DNA of 64,000 nucleotides from Saccharopolyspora hirsuta. Lineage in GTDB: Bacteria; Actinomycetota; Actinomycetes; Mycobacteriales; Pseudonocardiaceae. Under the pieces are notes generated by a model that saw nothing but the letters and a program-made list of their open reading frames with translations, ran no database searches and was not told the DNA's origin. Numbering within the stretch: position 1 is the stretch's first letter; each line of letters begins with the position of its first letter. Position numbers and translations under genes: made by a program. Positions 26,063-35,461 of the stretch are shown piece after piece. Where the stretch lies: NCBI RefSeq assembly GCF_008630535.1, contig NZ_VWPH01000004.1:1-64000 (forward strand), given 5' to 3'.

Positions 26063-26431
26063 CGCTTCCTCTCAGCCGGTGAACCCCTACCCCTGGAAGA
26101 CGCCGACGGCACCGATCAGGTTGCCCCCGCGGGCGACCGAGAGTCGGTGGAAGCGCCCGCGCTGGTTTCGTGAGCTTCCACTTCGATGCCCTGGTCGCCC
26201 ACTTGCCGCATGCCCCCGTTTCACCAAACCCAGTAGATGGGGCCGTCACCGGACAGTCCGAGAGGACGAGGTGTGGCGTTTGGCCACCGACGTCGGCCTC
26301 GAACTCCGCAGCACGGACCCGATTTCGGACGAGCGCACGGCGTTGGAGTTCCGGGCGTCGGCGGGAGCGCCGTTTTCGGACGTTGAGATCTCGTGTCCGG
26401 GACCTAGGGAGCGGCCGAGGACGGCCCCGGG
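26063..26431. other. Intergenic region, nothing recognised
   Basis: Short frames exist, but none has a ribosome binding site plus a recognisable protein. It should hold the promoter of the propeller gene. Confidence 0.4.
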
Positions 26432-26950
26432 TTACGCGGGTTTCGGGTCCGGGTCGGTGAAGACCTCGTAGGGCTGACCGGACATGTCCCCCTCCACCCA
26501 CACCTGCATCCCGTAGCTGACGGGATCGTCCGGGTAGATGGTGAGCAGTTCGCTGGTGGTGTTCTGGAAATCCGTCCGCACATCCCGCAGCTGGAGTTCT
26601 TCGCCGTGCCGGAGGGGTGGTCCGGCCAGGGCGGCCGGTACCGCGGCGTCGAACGCGGGCCAGTCGATGGTGATCTCGCCTTCAGCGCTCTCCTGGATGA
26701 ACGGCCGCAGGTCGACATGGCCCGTGCGCCGACCGTGCTCGATCAGCCACAGGTCTGCGGTCTCGCCGCCGTCGTGACTGCTGATCTGGCCGTCGACCAC
26801 GTCCGGGTCCGGGTTGTCCACGAACATGTCCTGCAGCAGAGCGCGGATGTGCTCGCGGCGGGAGTAGACGAAGAACAAGCTCCAGTCCATCTGACCGGAG
26901 TAGGTCTTCTCCAGGACGTAGGCGCTCCGGCCTCGCAGATCATCACTCAC
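26432..26950 (-). CDS. Hypothetical protein, acidic, 172 residues
   Basis: I do not recognise a family. The protein is soluble and acidic with no signal peptide or membrane segment. It has a mixed alpha/beta pattern, a central GGETADLWLIEHGRRTGHVD stretch, and a C-terminal WVEGDMSGQPYEVFTDPDP. The start is either GTG at 26950 (N-terminus SDDLRGRSAYVLE) or ATG at 26968. The frame is clean and its codon use matches its neighbours. Small acidic proteins like this often turn out to be immunity or ligand-binding proteins, but nothing here shows that. Confidence 0.55.
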   Translation of the reverse strand: MSDDLRGRSAYVLEKTYSGQMDWSLFFVYSRREHIRALLQDMFVDNPDPDVVDGQISSHDGGETADLWLIEHGRRTGHVDLRPFIQESAEGEITIDWPAFDAAVPAALAGPPLRHGEELQLRDVRTDFQNTTSELLTIYPDDPVSYGMQVWVEGDMSGQPYEVFTDPDPKPA

Positions 26951-27005
26951 GACCCTGCATCCTGCCAAACACCCGCGACGCCCGGGCTGGCTTTCACGAC
27001 ACGGC

Positions 27006-28154
27006 CTAGCGCGTTCCGCCGAGCAGGAGGCACACCGGGCTCGGGGTGGGGAACGGCTCGCCCGCCGGGGAGAGGGCTCCGGTGTTGGGGTCGACCTGGA
27101 AGGTCGTCACCGTGTTCGAGTACTGGTTGCTCGCGAGCATCCAGCGGGCGTCCGGGGTGAGCGCGATGTGGCGGGGCCAGCTGCCTCCGCACGGGACCGC
27201 GTCCAGGAAGCGGAGGCGTTCTCCGCCGGGTTCGACGGCGAAGCGGGCGATGCTGTCGTGGCCGCGGTTCGAGACGTAGACGAAGCGGCCGTCGGGCGAG
27301 ATCAGGATCTCGGCCGGGAAGTTGTCCGGGGCGCCCGGTGGGACGGTGGAGATCACCTGGCCCGGCACCACTTCCGGGCGGTCGGCGTCGTACGCGCAGA
27401 CCGTCACCGTGGAGTCGAGTTCGTTCGCCACGTAGAGGAACGGCAACTCCGGGTGGAAGACAAGGTGTCGCGGGCCAGCGCCGGGGGCCAGCGGGGTTTC
27501 GCCGACCGGTTCGAGCTTCCCGGCGCTGGTGTCGAGGGCGTGCACGTGGATGCGGTCCGCGCCGAGGTCCGGCACCAGCAGGTGGCGGCCGTCGGGGGTG
27601 ATGGCGACCATGTGCGCGTGCGGGCCCTCCTGGCGTCCCGGAACCGGGCCGCTCCCCTCGTACTGGACGAGATCGGTCTGCGGGCCGAGCGTTCCGTCCG
27701 CCAGGATCGGGAAGACCGCCGTGCTGCCGCTGCCGTAGTTGGCCACGACCAGGTGCTCCCCGCCGGGGTGCACCGCGAGGTGGGTGGGCATCGAGGCCTC
27801 GGCGGGCTGGCTGCCCAGCACGACGAGCCCGCCGTCCGGCTCCACGGACAGCGCGGTCACCCGGCCGTCCTCGGTGTCGTTGACCGCGTACATCCTGGTC
27901 CCGTCCGCGTTGAGGACCAGGAACGCCGGACTGTCCACACCGGACACCGATCCGGTGCTGGTCAGCTGGCCGGTCGTCAGGTCCAGCTCGGCCAGTTCGA
28001 CGGCGGAGCTGAAGTTGCCGCTGTAGGCCGCGAGCGACTGCGGGGCCGCCCCCTCAGCGCGCACAGGCAGGGCTGAGCCCACCCCGACCGCGGCGATTCC
28101 CAGGCCGATCAGCCGGAGGAAACCGCCCCGGCCGATCCGCTGGCCACCGTTCAT
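27006..28154 (-). CDS. Secreted lactonase-family beta-propeller (6-phosphogluconolactonase-like)
   Basis: A 382-residue protein with a signal peptide (about residues 1-32, cleaved near VRAEG) and a seven-bladed lactonase propeller of the YbhE/Pgl type. Blade motifs recur: SPAFLVLNADGTRMYAVND, PTHLAVHPGGEHLVVANYG, GPRHLVFHPELPFLYVANE, AEILISPDGRFVYVSNRG, and WPRHIALTPDARWMLASNQ. Family members hydrolyse lactones, but export argues against a pentose-phosphate role; a cell-wall or extracellular lactone is more likely. The N-terminal RGGFLRLIGLG lacks a second Arg, so Sec export is preferred over Tat. The ATG at 28154 is chosen because it opens the signal peptide. Confidence 0.85.
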   Translation of the reverse strand: MNGGQRIGRGGFLRLIGLGIAAVGVGSALPVRAEGAAPQSLAAYSGNFSSAVELAELDLTTGQLTSTGSVSGVDSPAFLVLNADGTRMYAVNDTEDGRVTALSVEPDGGLVVLGSQPAEASMPTHLAVHPGGEHLVVANYGSGSTAVFPILADGTLGPQTDLVQYEGSGPVPGRQEGPHAHMVAITPDGRHLLVPDLGADRIHVHALDTSAGKLEPVGETPLAPGAGPRHLVFHPELPFLYVANELDSTVTVCAYDADRPEVVPGQVISTVPPGAPDNFPAEILISPDGRFVYVSNRGHDSIARFAVEPGGERLRFLDAVPCGGSWPRHIALTPDARWMLASNQYSNTVTTFQVDPNTGALSPAGEPFPTPSPVCLLLGGTR

Positions 28155-28422
28155 CGTGATCACCGTCTCCGCATCGCAGCAGCTGCCACCACGATCGCCT
28201 CCGGTGCGGCGGCGGACAAGACGGCGCTCGGCGCGAACGCGTACGGCGGATCGGCGCACCGATCACCCCGCAGCGCCAGACGATTACTCCTGGTTGCGCA
28301 GCGCTCCCGCGTCCTCGCCCTGTGATCAGCGGCACGCCACCCGCTCCACCTGATCGCGCGATTCGCCGGGTGGGTGGTTTGTTACGGTACGGCGGCAGTC
28401 CAAGCAGTCGGCGGGGGTTCCG

Positions 28423-29538
28423 GTGGGTTTCTTCGACAAGGTCCGCGGCGAGTTCATCGACATCATCGAGTGGACCGACGACAGCCGGGACACCATCGTC
28501 TGGCGCTTCCCCCGGTACGAGAACGAGATCAAGATGGGCGCCAAGCTCACCGTGCGCGAGTCGCAGGTCGCCGTCTTCGTCAACGAGGGGCAGGTCGCGG
28601 ACGCCTTCCCGCCCGGCATGTACACGCTGCAGACGCAGAACATGCCCGTCCTGTCCACCATCAAGGGCTGGAAGCACGGCTTCAACTCGCCGTTCAAGGC
28701 CGAGGTGTACTTCGTCAACACCCGGCAGTTCACCGACCTGAAGTGGGGCACGCAGAACCCGGTCATCGTGCGCGACCCGGAGTTCGGCATGGTCCGGCTG
28801 CGCGCCTTCGGCGGCTACGCGCTGCGCGTGATCGAGCCGGTCTCGCTGCTGCGCGAGCTCGCCGGAACCGACCCGGCGTTCCGCACCGAAGAGGTCTCGG
28901 ACCACATCCGGCAGATGATCATCGGCAAGCTCGGCCCGGCGCTGGCCAGCTCCGGCGTTCCGATGCTCGACCTGGTCACCCACCAGGAGCAGATCGGCGA
29001 CCGGGTCGCGGTGGCGCTCAACGTGGAGCTGCGCCCGCTGGGCATCGAGATCTCGCGGTTCATCGTCGAGAACGTCTCGGTGCCGCCCGAGGTCGAGGCG
29101 ATGATCGACAAGCGCACCCAGATGGGCATCGCTGGCAACCTCGACCAGTACGCGCAGTTCCAGGCCGCCAACGCGATGGAGCAGGCCGCGCAGAACGACG
29201 GCGGCGCCGGTGCGGGCATGGGCATGGGGATGGGCATGGCGCTCGGCCAGCAGGCCGCTGCCGCCGCGCAGCAGCCGCCGCAGGCCCCGCAGCCGCAGGC
29301 CGCACCGGCCGGTCCGCCGCCGCTGCCGCCGCAGGAGCAGTGGTACCTCGGCGCGAACGGCCAGCAGCTCGGCCCGTTCGACTTCGCCGCGCTCGGCCAG
29401 CAGGTCGCCAACGGCACGCTGACCCCGGACACCCTGGTGTGGAAGCAGGGCATGCCGGAGTGGGCGGCCGCGCGCCAGGTCCCGGCGCTGGGGTCGCTGT
29501 TCGGCCAGCTGCCGCCGCCGCTGCCGCCGCAGGCCTGA
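28423..29538 (+). CDS. SPFH-domain protein with C-terminal GYF_2 domain (YdjI-like)
   Basis: The 371-residue cytoplasmic protein has an SPFH (band 7/virion-core-like) domain at about residues 20-245, with the opening IIEWTDDSRDTIVWRFPR typical of the YdjI family. A Gly/Met and Ala/Gln/Pro-rich linker spans about 262-305. A GYF_2 domain (about 306-355) holds WYLGANGQQLGPFDFAAL and MPEWAAARQV. In Bacillus subtilis, YdjI works with YdjG and YdjH to recruit PspA to the membrane (from memory). The next gene encodes a YdjG-like zinc-ribbon membrane protein. The start is GTG at 28423 after GGGGG. Confidence 0.87.
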   Translation: MGFFDKVRGEFIDIIEWTDDSRDTIVWRFPRYENEIKMGAKLTVRESQVAVFVNEGQVADAFPPGMYTLQTQNMPVLSTIKGWKHGFNSPFKAEVYFVNTRQFTDLKWGTQNPVIVRDPEFGMVRLRAFGGYALRVIEPVSLLRELAGTDPAFRTEEVSDHIRQMIIGKLGPALASSGVPMLDLVTHQEQIGDRVAVALNVELRPLGIEISRFIVENVSVPPEVEAMIDKRTQMGIAGNLDQYAQFQAANAMEQAAQNDGGAGAGMGMGMGMALGQQAAAAAQQPPQAPQPQAAPAGPPPLPPQEQWYLGANGQQLGPFDFAALGQQVANGTLTPDTLVWKQGMPEWAAARQVPALGSLFGQLPPPLPPQA

Positions 29539-29560
29539 TCCCGGACCCGAGGGGGAACCG

Positions 29561-30643
29561 ATGTCCGACCCGCGAGGAGGCAGACCGGCCACCTCGGCCA
29601 CCAGCTACCCCTGCGGTGGTTGCGGTGCCCGCGTCGAGTTCGCACCCGGCACGAACGTGCTGCAGTGCCCCTACTGCGGGTTCCGGCAGGAGATCCGGCC
29701 CAGCGGCCAGCAGATCCGGGAGATCGCGATCGACGAGCTGGCCGCGCTGCCCCGCAAGCCGGTCGGCCAGCTCGCCCCCTACACGCTGGTCTGCCAGCGC
29801 TGCTCGGCGCGGACCGAGACCACCGCGACCGCGGGCCTGTGCCAGTTCTGCGGCTCGCCGCTGGTGCTGGACCCGAACGCGACCGGGCAGATCATGCCGG
29901 AGGGCGTGCTGCCGTTCGCGGTGGACCACGACGGGATCCGGACCTCGCTGGGCAAGTGGGTGTCGTCGCGCTGGTTCGCCCCGAACTCGTTCAAGAAGGT
30001 GGTCAGCGCCGAGTCGACCAAGGGCACCTACGTGCCGCACTGGACGTTCGACTCGGAGACGTTCTCCCAGTACCACGGCCAGCGCGGCGAGCACTACTAC
30101 GTCACCCAGCGGGACGGCAACGGCAACACCCGGCGCGTCCGCCGGACCCGCTGGTACGGCGTGACCGGCCAGGTCTCGCGCGCGTTCGACGACGTCCTGG
30201 TGCCCGCCAGCCTGGTGCTGCCGGTCGACCACGTGGACGCGCTCGGGCCGTGGCCGCTGCCCGAGGCCCAGCCGTACCAGCCGCAGTACCTGGCGGGCTA
30301 CTACGCGCTGCGCTACGACGTGGAGCCCGAGCACGGGCTGGAGGAGGCCAAGTCGCGGATGTCGCAGGTGATCCGCGAGGACTGCCGACGCGACATCGGC
30401 GGTGACGCGCAGCGGGTGGAGCGGGTCAACACCAACTTCACCAACGTCACCTTCAAGCTGATGCTGCTGCCGATCTGGGTCGCCACCTACATGTACGCGG
30501 GCAAGAGCTGGCAGATCCTGATCAACGGCCGCACCGGCGAGATCCAGGGCGAACGCCCGTGGAGCAAGGTCAAGATCGCCCTCGCGGTCCTCGTCGGCCT
30601 GATCGCGCTGGCGATCCTGCTCCTGGTCTTCGCCAAGCGGTAG
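29561..30643 (+). CDS. Double zinc-ribbon protein with C-terminal membrane helix (YdjG-like)
   Basis: A 360-residue protein with two zinc ribbons: Cys18/21/36/39 (TFIIB-type, YPCGGCG...CPYCGF) and Cys78/81/94/97 (CQRC...CQFC). A long beta-rich region follows (about 110-330), with a TNFTNVTFKLMLLPIWV segment. One membrane helix is near the C-terminus (about 337-357), leaving the ribbons in the cytoplasm. GAGGGG lies before the ATG, 22 bases after the SPFH stop codon, so the two genes form one operon. The pair probably forms a membrane-associated complex. No PspA-like partner is present. Confidence 0.85.
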   Translation: MSDPRGGRPATSATSYPCGGCGARVEFAPGTNVLQCPYCGFRQEIRPSGQQIREIAIDELAALPRKPVGQLAPYTLVCQRCSARTETTATAGLCQFCGSPLVLDPNATGQIMPEGVLPFAVDHDGIRTSLGKWVSSRWFAPNSFKKVVSAESTKGTYVPHWTFDSETFSQYHGQRGEHYYVTQRDGNGNTRRVRRTRWYGVTGQVSRAFDDVLVPASLVLPVDHVDALGPWPLPEAQPYQPQYLAGYYALRYDVEPEHGLEEAKSRMSQVIREDCRRDIGGDAQRVERVNTNFTNVTFKLMLLPIWVATYMYAGKSWQILINGRTGEIQGERPWSKVKIALAVLVGLIALAILLLVFAKR

Positions 30644-30650
30644 TCGGCTC

Positions 30651-31463
30651 CTAGGAACCGTTCACCGCGACTGCCTTGAAGAACGTGTACTGGAAGGTGC
30701 CGCCCGCTTCGGCGGTCCGCCGGAGGTCGGCCACGCCCCGGTGCCAGTCGTCCGGGGTGGTGAGACCGGCCGCCAGCGCGTCGTCCCCGACGGATTCGAC
30801 CATGGCGATGAACGTGTTGCGGGTGAATCCCTCGACCAGCTCCGGCAGGTTCTGGTCCGCGTAGACCGGTCGCGCGCGGACGGTGATGCCGCCGTACCCG
30901 GCGTTCGCGAGCAGGGGCTGCAGCTTTCGGCCGGTGCACGCGTCACCACCGGCGAGCGCCTGCAGCCGCACCTGGCAGTCGATCGCCGCTCGGGCGTGGG
31001 CGCTGTCGGGGTGGAAGAGCACCGACCCGTGGTCGCCTTCGATCGCGGTGATGGTGCCACCGGGCCGCAGCAGGCGGCGCAGCTCGACCAGGGCCCGGTG
31101 CGGGTCCGCGAGGTGCTCCAGGACGAAGCAGACGAAGAGGTGGTCGAAGGACGCGTCGGGGAAGGGCAGCTCGAACAGGTCGGCGCAGTGCCACTCCACC
31201 TCGGCGTCCGGCGAGGTCGCAAGCACCCGATCACGGGCCTGCGCCAGGGAAGCCTCGTTCACGTCGACCGCGACGATGCGCGCGCCGGGGCTGCTCGCCA
31301 CGAGGTGCGCGGTCTGCGCGCCGATGCCGCACCCGACTTCCAGCACCCGGCTGCCCGCGGGGTACGAGGTTCCTCCGTGCAACAGCGCCGCCAACGCGTT
31401 GGCCTGGTCGCCCAGCCGACGGGATTCCAGCTCCGAGTACCCGTGCACGTAGTCGATCGTCAT
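30651..31463 (-). CDS. Class I SAM-dependent methyltransferase (UbiE/COQ5-like fold)
   Basis: The 270-residue enzyme has SAM-binding motif I VLEVGCGIG (40-48), an acidic strand-2 end (IVAVDVN), motif II CADLFELPFPDASFDHLF, and motif III LRRLLRPGGTITAIEGDHG. Relatives methylate diverse small molecules. The C-terminal FQYTFFKAVAV suggests membership of the group with N-terminal HGYSELESRRLGDQA. The start at 31463 has AAGGAG upstream. The gene is divergent from a MocR regulator 75 bases away. Its stop codon lies seven bases from the convergent zinc-ribbon gene. Confidence 0.85.
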   Translation of the reverse strand: MTIDYVHGYSELESRRLGDQANALAALLHGGTSYPAGSRVLEVGCGIGAQTAHLVASSPGARIVAVDVNEASLAQARDRVLATSPDAEVEWHCADLFELPFPDASFDHLFVCFVLEHLADPHRALVELRRLLRPGGTITAIEGDHGSVLFHPDSAHARAAIDCQVRLQALAGGDACTGRKLQPLLANAGYGGITVRARPVYADQNLPELVEGFTRNTFIAMVESVGDDALAAGLTTPDDWHRGVADLRRTAEAGGTFQYTFFKAVAVNGS

Positions 31464-31538
31464 GCTCCTTCTCCGCATCTTCCCGGCAGGACGGCTCCCG
31501 CTCGGCGCCTGCCCCCACCCTCGCGCCACAATGGTCCG

Positions 31539-33017
31539 ATGCCCAGGTCCAATGATGGCTCTTCCGACTGGTCCAAAACCCCGGGCGCGGACTTCCTGCA
31601 GCTGAACGCGGAGGACGCCCCGGCGGGCGGGCTGTCCACGTGGCTGGCCGACCGGCTCCGGATCGCCATCGCCGACGGCCGCCTGCCGGTGGGCAGCAGG
31701 CTGCCCGCCACCCGGACGCTGGCCGCGGAACTGCGCGTGTCCCGCGGAGCGGTCACCGAGGCCTACCGGCGCTTGGGCGAAGACGGTCACGTGGCCGGCC
31801 GTGGGCGCAACGGGACGATCGTCGTCGCCACCCCGGTTTCGGCGCCCCGGCCCCCGACCCCCGACGAAACCCCTTCCGGGGCCGCGTTGTTCACCGCCGC
31901 ACCCGGTGCCGACGTCTTCGACGCCTTGCGGGCGGTGCCCGCCCGGATCGACCTGTCCCCCGGCACGCCCGACCTGACGGCGTTCCCCCGAGCTGCGTGG
32001 TTGCGGGCGGAACGTGCCGCGCTCGGCGAGCTCGCGGCTTCCGGCTTCGGATACGGCGACCCCCGCGGCACACCCGCGCTGCGCGCGGCGGTGGCCTCGT
32101 GGGTGGCGCGCACTCGTGGAATCCTGGTGTCCCCCAACGAGGTTCTCATCGTCGCAGGCACCGCCCAGGCGCTCACCCTGACCGCGCAAGTGCTCCGCGA
32201 GTCGGGTATCGGCGAGGTCGCGGTCGAAGACCCCGGATCGCTCGGAGCGCGCCAGCACCTGAACAGCCAGCAGGTGGGCACTCCGCCGATCCCGGTCGAC
32301 GGCGACGGGTTGCGCATCGACCACCTGCGCTCCTCCGGCGCGCCCGCCGCGCTGCTGACCCCCGCTCACCAGTTCCCCACCGGCGTGGTGCTCAGCGGCG
32401 ACAGACGCCGCGAGCTCATGCGGTGGGCTGCTGGGGGCGGGCTGATCGTCGAGGACGACTACGACGCCGAGCACCGCTACGACCGACCGCCGGTCCCCGC
32501 CCTCCGCTCGATGCTTCCCGAGGAGGTCGTCTACGCCGGGAGCATCTCCAAACTCCTCGCCCCCGCGCTGAGAATCGGCTGGGTCCTGGCCCCGGAGCGC
32601 TACCGGGACGATCTCGTGGCCGCCAAGCGGTACGCGGACCTCGGGAACGCGGCGCTACCGCAGCTCACCCTGGCCCAGCTGATGGAATCGGGTGACCTGG
32701 AACGCCACCTGCGCCACCTGCGCCGCCGCCACCGACGACGCCGGGACACCACGGTCGAGGCGATCGAGGCGCACCTGCCGGGCGCGACCGTCCACGGCGC
32801 GGCAGCCGGGCTGCACCTGCTGGCCACGTTCGACGCGGACTTCTCCGACCGCGACCTCGCCACCGCCGCGCTCGCGACCGGGGTGAAGGTCCACCCGCTG
32901 TCGTGGCACGCCCAGCGCCCGCATCCACCGGGACTCGTCCTGGGCTACGCCGCCAGGACGACCACCGAGATCGACGAGGGAATCGCCGCCATCGGCAAGG
33001 CCTTGCGCCGCTTGTAG
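31539..33017 (+). CDS. MocR-family regulator: GntR HTH fused to aminotransferase domain (PdxR-like)
   Basis: The 492-residue protein has a GntR winged helix (about residues 28-97; LPATRTLAAELRVSRGAVTEAYRRL) and a fold-type I aminotransferase domain with the PLP Lys338 (AGSISKLLAPALRIGW). Such proteins sense PLP or an amino compound and control vitamin B6, GABA or taurine genes. No pdxST genes are nearby. The obvious target is the divergent methyltransferase gene or its own promoter. Three GGTCC-containing repeats (31532-31537, 31545-31550, 31569-31574) surround the start. ATG 31539 lacks a clear ribosome binding site, so translation may be leaderless. Confidence 0.87.
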   Translation: MPRSNDGSSDWSKTPGADFLQLNAEDAPAGGLSTWLADRLRIAIADGRLPVGSRLPATRTLAAELRVSRGAVTEAYRRLGEDGHVAGRGRNGTIVVATPVSAPRPPTPDETPSGAALFTAAPGADVFDALRAVPARIDLSPGTPDLTAFPRAAWLRAERAALGELAASGFGYGDPRGTPALRAAVASWVARTRGILVSPNEVLIVAGTAQALTLTAQVLRESGIGEVAVEDPGSLGARQHLNSQQVGTPPIPVDGDGLRIDHLRSSGAPAALLTPAHQFPTGVVLSGDRRRELMRWAAGGGLIVEDDYDAEHRYDRPPVPALRSMLPEEVVYAGSISKLLAPALRIGWVLAPERYRDDLVAAKRYADLGNAALPQLTLAQLMESGDLERHLRHLRRRHRRRRDTTVEAIEAHLPGATVHGAAAGLHLLATFDADFSDRDLATAALATGVKVHPLSWHAQRPHPPGLVLGYAARTTTEIDEGIAAIGKALRRL

Positions 33018-33025
33018 CGGGCGGT

Positions 33026-35461
33026 TCACCGCTGGCCGAGGGCCGCGCGCAGGTACGGCGCGGTGCGACCGACGTCCGCGCGGGCCACCTCCGCCGGGGT
33101 TCCGGCGGCCACCACCGCACCGCCCTCGTCACCGCCGCCGGGGCCGAGGTCGATCACGTGGTCAGCGGCCGCGACCACGGACATGTCGTGCTCGATCACC
33201 ACGACCGTGTTGCCCGCGTCGACCAGCGCGTGCAGCAGGCGCATCAGCACCTCCACGTCGGCCGGGTGCAGGCCCGTGGTGGGTTCGTCGAGGACGAAGA
33301 GGGTTCGGCCGCGGCGGGTTCGCTGCAGCTCCGAGGCCAGCTTGATGCGCTGCGCCTCGCCCCCGGACAGCTCGGTGGCCGGTTGGCCGAGGGTGAGGTA
33401 GGACAGCCCGACGTCGCGGAGGGTGTCCAGGCTGCGCGCCACCGCGGGCACGTCGGCGAAGAAGTCGCGGGCCTCCTCGACGGTCATGGCGAGCACGTCG
33501 GCGATCGTCTTGTCGCGGTAGCGGACCTCGAGGGTCTCCGGGTTGTACCGGGCGCCGCGGCAGGCCGGGCAGGGCGAGTAGCTGCTGGGCAGGAACAGCA
33601 GCTCGACGGCCACCGCGCCCTCGCCCTGGCAGGTCTCGCACCGCCCGCCGTCGACGTTGAACGAGAACCGGCCCGCGGAGTACTTCCGGTTGCGGGCCTC
33701 CTCGGTGGCGGCGAACAGCTTGCGCACGCCGTCGAACAGCCCGGTGTAGGTGGCCAGGTTCGACCGCGGGGTGCGCCCGATCGGCCGCTGGTCGACCTCG
33801 ACGAGCCGCTTGACCGCGTCCAGCCCGGCGATCTCGCGGACGTGGCGCGCGGACAGGTCTTCCGGTTCCTCCTCGTCGTCCGGGCGCGAGCTGGCCGCGC
33901 CGAGGTGGTCCCGGACCGCCGCGGCCAGGACACCGGTGACCAGCGTCGTCTTGCCCGAGCCGGAAACCCCGGTCACCGCGGTGAAAACGCCGAGCGGGAA
34001 GTCCACATCGGTCTCGACCAGGTTGTGCAGGCTGACGCCGCGCAGCTCGATCCGGCCGCTCGGCGTGCGCTGGCGGCTGACCGGGACCGGCGGGTCGAGC
34101 AGGTGCGCGCGGGTGACCGACTCCGCCGAGTCCGCCAGGTCCGCCAGCGGCCCGCTGTGCAGCACGCGCCCGCCGTGCTCCCCCGCGCCGGGGCCGACGT
34201 CGATCAGCCAGTCGGCGTGGCGGATCACCTCCGGCTCGTGCTCGACGACCAGCAGCGAGTTCCCGCCGTCCCGGATCCGGTCCAGGACTCGCAGCAGCGC
34301 CCGGGTGTCGTCGGGGTGCAGCCCGGCCGAGGGCTCGTCGAGCACGTAGATCACGCCGAAGAGCGTGGAGTGCAGCGTCGCCGCGAGCCGCAGCCGCTGC
34401 AGCTCGCCCGCCGAGAGCGTCGGCGTCGTGCGGTCCATCGCGAGGTAGCCCAGGCCGAGTTCGACCAGCGCCTCGATGCGGGCCAGGATGTCCGCGACGA
34501 TGACCCGCGCGACCTCGTCGTCCTGCTCGCTGCGCAACTTCGCGGCGAGCACGGTGAGCGGGAGCGCGGCGAGCTCGGCGACGTTCGCCCCGGCGAAGGT
34601 CACCGCCAGCGCCTCGGGCCGCAGCCGCGAACCACCGCACGCCGGGCAGGGCAGCACCTCGGCGTACTGCAGCGCCCGGTTGCGCAGCGTCGTGCTCTGG
34701 GTGGTCGCCAGGGTGTGCAGGACGTACCGGCGGGCGCTCTGGTAGGTGCCCTGGTACGGGCGCTGGATGCGGCCCGCCTCGCGCTGCGGGTGCACGGTGA
34801 CCACGGGCTGCTCGTCGGTGAACAGGATCCACTCGCGATCGGCCTGCGGCAGCTCGCGCCACGACCGGTCCACGTCGTAGCCGAGCTCGGCCAGGATGTC
34901 CCGGTAGTTCTTGCCCTGCCAGGCACCGGGCCACGCGGCGATCGCCTTCTCCCGGATGGACAGCCCGGGGTCGGGCACCAGCGACTCCTCGCTGACCTCG
35001 TGGATCCGCCCGAGCCCGTGGCAGCTCGGGCACGCCCCCGCCGGGGTGTTCGGCGAGAAGGCGTCGGAGTCCAGCCGCTCGGCGCCCTCGGGGTAGGTGC
35101 CCGCGCGGGAGAACAGCATCCGCAGGGAGTTCGACAGCGCGGTGACGGTGCCCACCGTGGACCGGGCCTGGACCGCGCCGCGGGCCTGCTGGAACGCCAC
35201 GGCGGGCGGCAGTCCGGTGATCTCCCGGGCGTCCGGAACCCCGACCTGGTCGATGAGCCGCCGGGCGTACGGGGCGACCGACTCGAGGTACCGGGCCTGC
35301 GCCTCGGCGTAGACGGTGCCGAACGCCAGCGACGACTTGCCCGACCCCGAGACCCCGGTGACGGCGACCAGCGCGTCGCGCGGGAAGTCGACGTCGACGT
35401 CGCGCAGGTTGTGCACCCGCACCCCGCGCAAGCGCACCGTGGCGTTCTCGTGGTCTGGCAC
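33026..35461 (-). CDS. UvrA-like ABC ATPase (class II UvrA / DrrC-like)
   Basis: A protein of about 811 residues with two ABC ATPase halves: Walker A GVSGSGKSSL near residue 37 and GVSGSGKTTL near 490. Signature motifs are LSAGELQRLRLAA and LSGGEAQRIKLAS, and each half has a DEPS/TxGLHP Walker B. Zinc-binding CxxC clusters are present (CPSCHGLG, CPACGGSR, CETCQGEG, CPACRGAR). At about 810 residues against about 950 for UvrA1, it fits class II UvrAs, which lack the UvrB-interaction domain. Relatives include DrrC of daunorubicin producers, which protects DNA from intercalators. GTG 35461 is chosen (GAGGA eight bases upstream) over GTG 35476. Confidence 0.9.
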   Translation of the reverse strand: MPDHENATVRLRGVRVHNLRDVDVDFPRDALVAVTGVSGSGKSSLAFGTVYAEAQARYLESVAPYARRLIDQVGVPDAREITGLPPAVAFQQARGAVQARSTVGTVTALSNSLRMLFSRAGTYPEGAERLDSDAFSPNTPAGACPSCHGLGRIHEVSEESLVPDPGLSIREKAIAAWPGAWQGKNYRDILAELGYDVDRSWRELPQADREWILFTDEQPVVTVHPQREAGRIQRPYQGTYQSARRYVLHTLATTQSTTLRNRALQYAEVLPCPACGGSRLRPEALAVTFAGANVAELAALPLTVLAAKLRSEQDDEVARVIVADILARIEALVELGLGYLAMDRTTPTLSAGELQRLRLAATLHSTLFGVIYVLDEPSAGLHPDDTRALLRVLDRIRDGGNSLLVVEHEPEVIRHADWLIDVGPGAGEHGGRVLHSGPLADLADSAESVTRAHLLDPPVPVSRQRTPSGRIELRGVSLHNLVETDVDFPLGVFTAVTGVSGSGKTTLVTGVLAAAVRDHLGAASSRPDDEEEPEDLSARHVREIAGLDAVKRLVEVDQRPIGRTPRSNLATYTGLFDGVRKLFAATEEARNRKYSAGRFSFNVDGGRCETCQGEGAVAVELLFLPSSYSPCPACRGARYNPETLEVRYRDKTIADVLAMTVEEARDFFADVPAVARSLDTLRDVGLSYLTLGQPATELSGGEAQRIKLASELQRTRRGRTLFVLDEPTTGLHPADVEVLMRLLHALVDAGNTVVVIEHDMSVVAAADHVIDLGPGGGDEGGAVVAAGTPAEVARADVGRTAPYLRAALGQR

